Part shown: positions 60,961 to 64,000 of the stretch, one piece after another
Layout: every line of letters starts with the position of its first letter
Numbering within the stretch: the first letter of the stretch is position 1
Assembly: GCF_025465935.1 (NCBI RefSeq)
Contig: NZ_JANLNV010000026.1
Span: forward strand, 1-64,000
Reading direction: 5' to 3'
Source of the DNA: Pseudomonas sp. 7P_10.2_Bac1
GTDB taxonomy: Bacteria; Pseudomonadota; Gammaproteobacteria; Pseudomonadales; Pseudomonadaceae
Length of the DNA stretch: 64,000 nucleotides
The notes under the pieces: generated by a model
What the model was told of the DNA's origin: nothing
Database searches by the model: none
Seen by the model: only the letters and a program-made list of their open reading frames with translations
Program-made: the position numbers and the translations under genes

Positions 60961-63399
60961 TCAGCTTTTCCCGAGAAGAAACGTTTCAGTTTCGGGTTGT
61001 GTTGCAAGGCACAGCCACGCGCACTCAGGCTGATTAATCTGCTGAGCCGCTTCCAGTGTAGACCGTGGATCCAGCCTTATAAGCGCGGTGTAGAGGGCTT
61101 TCAAGTAGTCCGACGGGTGGCCCCCCATTTTTCCTTGCCACAGCAGTTCGCTTGCTTGCGGCCCGCTTAATGACTCGGGCAGGCACTGTTGTGCGACGGC
61201 GTCTCGCATTTGAATGAAGGTTGTTTCATCTAAAGCGCCCACCAGTGCAGGCAATTGGGCCAGGAATGTGCGGATGCGTTCGAAGATTTCAGCCACGCAG
61301 GCGTGGGGCGATTGCACGCCGAACAGCAACCCTGTTTGCCCGTTGAGTTGGCGCAGGCCACTGAACACGGCGTAACCCAATTGCTGTTCCACGCGCAGTT
61401 GTTGGTAGAACGGAGTTTGCGCCAATTGCGCGAGCAGACGCCAGGCGGCCTCGGCTGCCAGATCGCCGCCGGGTGCCGGGCAAAACAACAGCACGGCGTG
61501 TTCGCTGGAGTCGCAGGGTTCTGTGACCCAGCGCCGTTGGGTCGGCTGTTCGGGGGCTGGTAGGTCAGCATCCGGCGTGCCAGGTGCCTTGTTCAGGGCC
61601 GCCGCGATCAAGGCCTGCGTGGCCGCCGGCAGGCCAATGGCCAGGCCGTTCCAGCGCGCTGCCGCCCATGCCTGATGGGCGTCGCTCAAGGTGGCTTCGC
61701 TCGCGGGTTGGCTGCATTGCGGGAGGCGCTTGAGTAACTGGCGGATCGGCATCAGCGGTGGCGCAGGTGGCGTGCCGGACTCTGTCACGGGTGCATGAAG
61801 CGCTCGTAAGGTGTGCTCCAGAATGGCCGGCATGGGTGCGTGAAAGCCCTGCATTTTCAGCAGCCAGTCGGTGCCGACAGCACTGCACGAAAGCTCGACT
61901 CCGGCCTGGCGGGCATCGTGTTGCAGCGCACGCAGGCTGTTGTCCAGCACGAGCAGCAGTCTGTCGGTCGGGCTGGCGGGCAAGCGCCAACGCAGGTAAA
62001 TCGCCGCCTCATGGCCAGAGGCTGGCAGGTCAGCGCTAAAGCTCATGGCCGAATGGTCGCGACGGCTGCGCAAGCGATCTTGAGCAAAGGTGCGCAGGCC
62101 ACGGTGAGCGCTGGTTTGGCCACGGATCAACCCGGCATTGGTGGGCTTCTCGGGCTCCACCAAAAACGGGTTGGGCGCTGGCAGTTGCCAAGGGTGGCCA
62201 GCCACCGCCTGGGTCGCGGGTAGCATCTGTTGCAGCAGTGTACTCAGCGCTTGTATACCTTGAGCGGACAAACCGGGTGTGTGTTGCTCAACATCACGGC
62301 GAGCCAGTTCCAGTGCGCCGCTGACGTCCAACTGACGCTGTTGCAGTAACAGGTATTCGTTGTGCAAGGCGGGCTGGTGGTGTTGCGCACACATGAACGC
62401 CAGCCAGTCGTAGAACGTGTCGCTGATTAATGTGGCGTTGTGGGCAATCGGCTCTGCTGCGCTGAACTCAATGTGCAGCAGTGCCTGGCGTTCAAAGTGA
62501 TACAGCACTTGGGCTTTGAGGCTGTTGCACAGATGCTGTTCACGCAACCGGGTGATCAGGCTGCCGGGTTTGTCGGCATTGAGCCAGTGGCCCATAACGT
62601 CCAGTGCTGCGTGCGATGCTTCAGGTAATTGCTCGAAGGCAAACACTAGGCTCAGGCGCTGATCGTCGAGCAATTGGTACACGGTTTCACCGTCCGTCAG
62701 CAGCACCGGTGGGCGGGTCTCAACCCGTGGCAGGCCGGTTGCAAAGGGGGCTGTAAAGCGTTCGGCCATGGCGCGCAGCTCGTCTTCGGGGAGCGGGCCG
62801 ACCAGGCTCAGGCTGATGTTTGCCGCGTGATAAAACGCGCGGTAGAAATCGTACAGGGCTTGCTGAAAAGCCGGGCGCGGAATCGGCAAGCTGTAGCGAT
62901 TCCCAGCATGAAACGCCCTTAGCGGATGCGCCGGGTTCAGAGGCTGAAACAGGCTGAGTTGGCGCTGGGCAGAAGGCTCACGGGCCCAGGCGATAAATTC
63001 TGCGTGCAGCACTTCACGTTCGCGCAGTTGCTCGTCCAGATTCATGCGGGGATGAGCGAGCATGTCGCACAAACGTTCCAGACCGCTTGCAAAAACTGCG
63101 ACCGGCAGTTCAAAAAAGAAGTCGGTATGGCGCTCGCTGGTACGGGCATTCACCTGGCCACCGTGACGCTGTACATAGGCCATCAGGTTATCGTTGGCCG
63201 GGAAGCGTTCGGTACCGAGGAAGAACAGGTGTTCCAGAAAGTGCGCGAGCCCGGGCCATGTGGCTGGCACGTCATGGCTGCCGGCGTGCACCCGTATAAA
63301 AGCCGCGCAGCGCTTGAGGCGCGGCACTTGGCGCAGTGAAAGAGTCAGACCGTTGTGCAGGGTCAAACGTTGGGCGTGAGGGTGGTTCGGCGCAGACAT
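60961..63399 (-). CDS. pqqF: PQQ-cluster zinc protease PqqF
   Basis: This 812-aa M16-family metalloprotease has the inverted zinc motif HFLEH near residue 55 (His-X-X-Glu-His) and a downstream Glu in the REREVLHAEFIAW stretch. It probably cuts PqqA to release the crosslinked Glu-Tyr. The second half is the typical inactive M16 repeat. ATG 63399 (MSAPNHPHAQR) is chosen; 63405 and 63426 are in frame. Confidence 0.88.
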   Translation of the reverse strand: MSAPNHPHAQRLTLHNGLTLSLRQVPRLKRCAAFIRVHAGSHDVPATWPGLAHFLEHLFFLGTERFPANDNLMAYVQRHGGQVNARTSERHTDFFFELPVAVFASGLERLCDMLAHPRMNLDEQLREREVLHAEFIAWAREPSAQRQLSLFQPLNPAHPLRAFHAGNRYSLPIPRPAFQQALYDFYRAFYHAANISLSLVGPLPEDELRAMAERFTAPFATGLPRVETRPPVLLTDGETVYQLLDDQRLSLVFAFEQLPEASHAALDVMGHWLNADKPGSLITRLREQHLCNSLKAQVLYHFERQALLHIEFSAAEPIAHNATLISDTFYDWLAFMCAQHHQPALHNEYLLLQQRQLDVSGALELARRDVEQHTPGLSAQGIQALSTLLQQMLPATQAVAGHPWQLPAPNPFLVEPEKPTNAGLIRGQTSAHRGLRTFAQDRLRSRRDHSAMSFSADLPASGHEAAIYLRWRLPASPTDRLLLVLDNSLRALQHDARQAGVELSCSAVGTDWLLKMQGFHAPMPAILEHTLRALHAPVTESGTPPAPPLMPIRQLLKRLPQCSQPASEATLSDAHQAWAAARWNGLAIGLPAATQALIAAALNKAPGTPDADLPAPEQPTQRRWVTEPCDSSEHAVLLFCPAPGGDLAAEAAWRLLAQLAQTPFYQQLRVEQQLGYAVFSGLRQLNGQTGLLFGVQSPHACVAEIFERIRTFLAQLPALVGALDETTFIQMRDAVAQQCLPESLSGPQASELLWQGKMGGHPSDYLKALYTALIRLDPRSTLEAAQQINQPECAWLCLATQPETETFLLGKS

Positions 63400-63447
63400 G
63401 GGCATTTCCGGAACAGAGATGCCCACATGCTAGCGGATTCCGGCTAA

Positions 63448-64000
63448 TCAGCGCTTGCTCAGCGGGCCGTAAAGTTCGGGCCGACGATCTGCCAGGTAGA
63501 AATTCCCGGTGCGGGCGTCCTCTAGTTGCTGGCTTTCCAGTGTGGCGGTGATCAGGATTTCATCCTGCTCGGCCAAAGCGACTTGTTGGCCGTTAGGCGC
63601 GCTGATGCTGCTTTGGCCGCAGTACTGGATGCTGCCTTCGTGGCCGCAATAGTTGGCGTAAGCCACATAGCACTGGTTTTCAAAGGCACGGCTGCGCACG
63701 GTGACCTCGGCGATAAAGTCGTAAGGCGCCATGTTGGCGGTCGGCACGATGATCAACTCCGCTCCGGCCAAGGCCAGGCGGCGGGCGTTTTCCGGGAACT
63801 CGAGGTCATAACAAATCAGCAGGCCAAGCTGCCAGCCATTGAGTTCGAACACGGGGAAGGCGTCTTGCCCCGGGCTGAACATGTCGCGGTCGAGTTGCCC
63901 GAACAAATGGGTTTTACGGTAGTTGCACAGGCTTTGCCCGTGGCTGTCGAACACCTGCACGCTGTTGTAGATATGCCCGTCATCGCCACGCTCCGGGTAG
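63448..64000 (-). CDS. Carbon-nitrogen hydrolase family protein (3' part only)
   Basis: The gene enters from beyond the right edge. The visible ~184 residues hold the catalytic Lys (YRKTHLF) and Cys (LLICYDLEFPE) of the nitrilase superfamily, then a normal C-terminus. The catalytic Glu and the start lie outside the window. It lies upstream of pqqF on the same strand. Likely an omega- or aliphatic amidase type; the substrate is unknown. Confidence 0.85.
   Translation of the reverse strand, partial: YPERGDDGHIYNSVQVFDSHGQSLCNYRKTHLFGQLDRDMFSPGQDAFPVFELNGWQLGLLICYDLEFPENARRLALAGAELIIVPTANMAPYDFIAEVTVRSRAFENQCYVAYANYCGHEGSIQYCGQSSISAPNGQQVALAEQDEILITATLESQQLEDARTGNFYLADRRPELYGPLSKR

Overview
The window is chromosomal DNA of a Pseudomonas, most likely from the fluorescens-type group rather than P. 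aeruginosa. The evidence is the gene content: glycine-betaine/sarcosine catabolism, a FoxIRAB-type ferrioxamine locus, malate synthase G, bioBFHCD, a GacA-controlled Rsm small RNA and a pqqFABCDEM cluster. Many copies of a GTAGGAGC-type REP/REPIN repeat lie between genes. Coding is dense and GC-rich, with a few clearly AT-richer patches that mark accessory DNA. The right-hand gene is cut by the window edge. The left edge carries a 30-base run of C.

Region 1 (1-20996) is methyl-group catabolism: gbcA/gbcB demethylate glycine betaine, soxBDAG oxidises sarcosine, and glyA, purU and fdhA handle the glycine, folate-bound one-carbon units and formaldehyde. ltaE (threonine aldolase) and a zapA/coiled-coil pair lie alongside. 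Two accessory insertions interrupt it. One (4962-10817), between ltaE and glyA, is a large VasX-like putative type VI effector followed by two near-identical putative immunity genes in tandem. The other (18515-19682), between purU and fdhA, is a short RHS-core gene plus a stray 3' fragment of a second purU.

Region 2 (21022-27245) is a mixed accessory stretch. It has two further short RHS-core genes, a small gene with a long hairpin-rich leader, an ECF sigma/anti-sigma pair, a DUF2780-type exported protein, an inner-membrane acyltransferase and a periplasmic RimK-type protease. The three RHS-core proteins share a core but have unrelated C-termini. All three carry a related inverted-repeat promoter element 57-61 bases upstream of their start codons.

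Region 3 (27069-32629) is a foxI-foxR-foxA-foxB type siderophore system behind a Fur-like box. Region 4 (32777-43732) is core genome: a DnaQ-like exonuclease coupled to a cNMP/CBS/DUF294 protein, a lone receiver protein, glcB, rarD, srkA, a Tat-exported PhoX phosphatase and comF. Region 5 (43695-48362) is bioBFHCD, with a BirA-type operator that overlaps the 5' end of the divergent comF.

Region 6 (48528-55605) holds two paralogous acyl-CoA dehydrogenases, the first behind a PsrA-type box and the second behind a different inverted repeat. An RsmX-type sRNA with a GacA box follows, then a divergent LysR/aminotransferase pair and a YqaE/Pmp3 peptide. Region 7 (55674-63399) is the PQQ cofactor cluster on the minus strand, in transcription order pqqF-A-B-C-D-E-M, with an attenuator-like hairpin between pqqA and pqqB. 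A nitrilase-family gene runs off the right edge.

The best candidates for something undescribed are the family of short RHS proteins with a common promoter/operator, the purU-flanked RHS insertion, and the effector island with duplicated immunity genes that differ mainly in one membrane-proximal patch.
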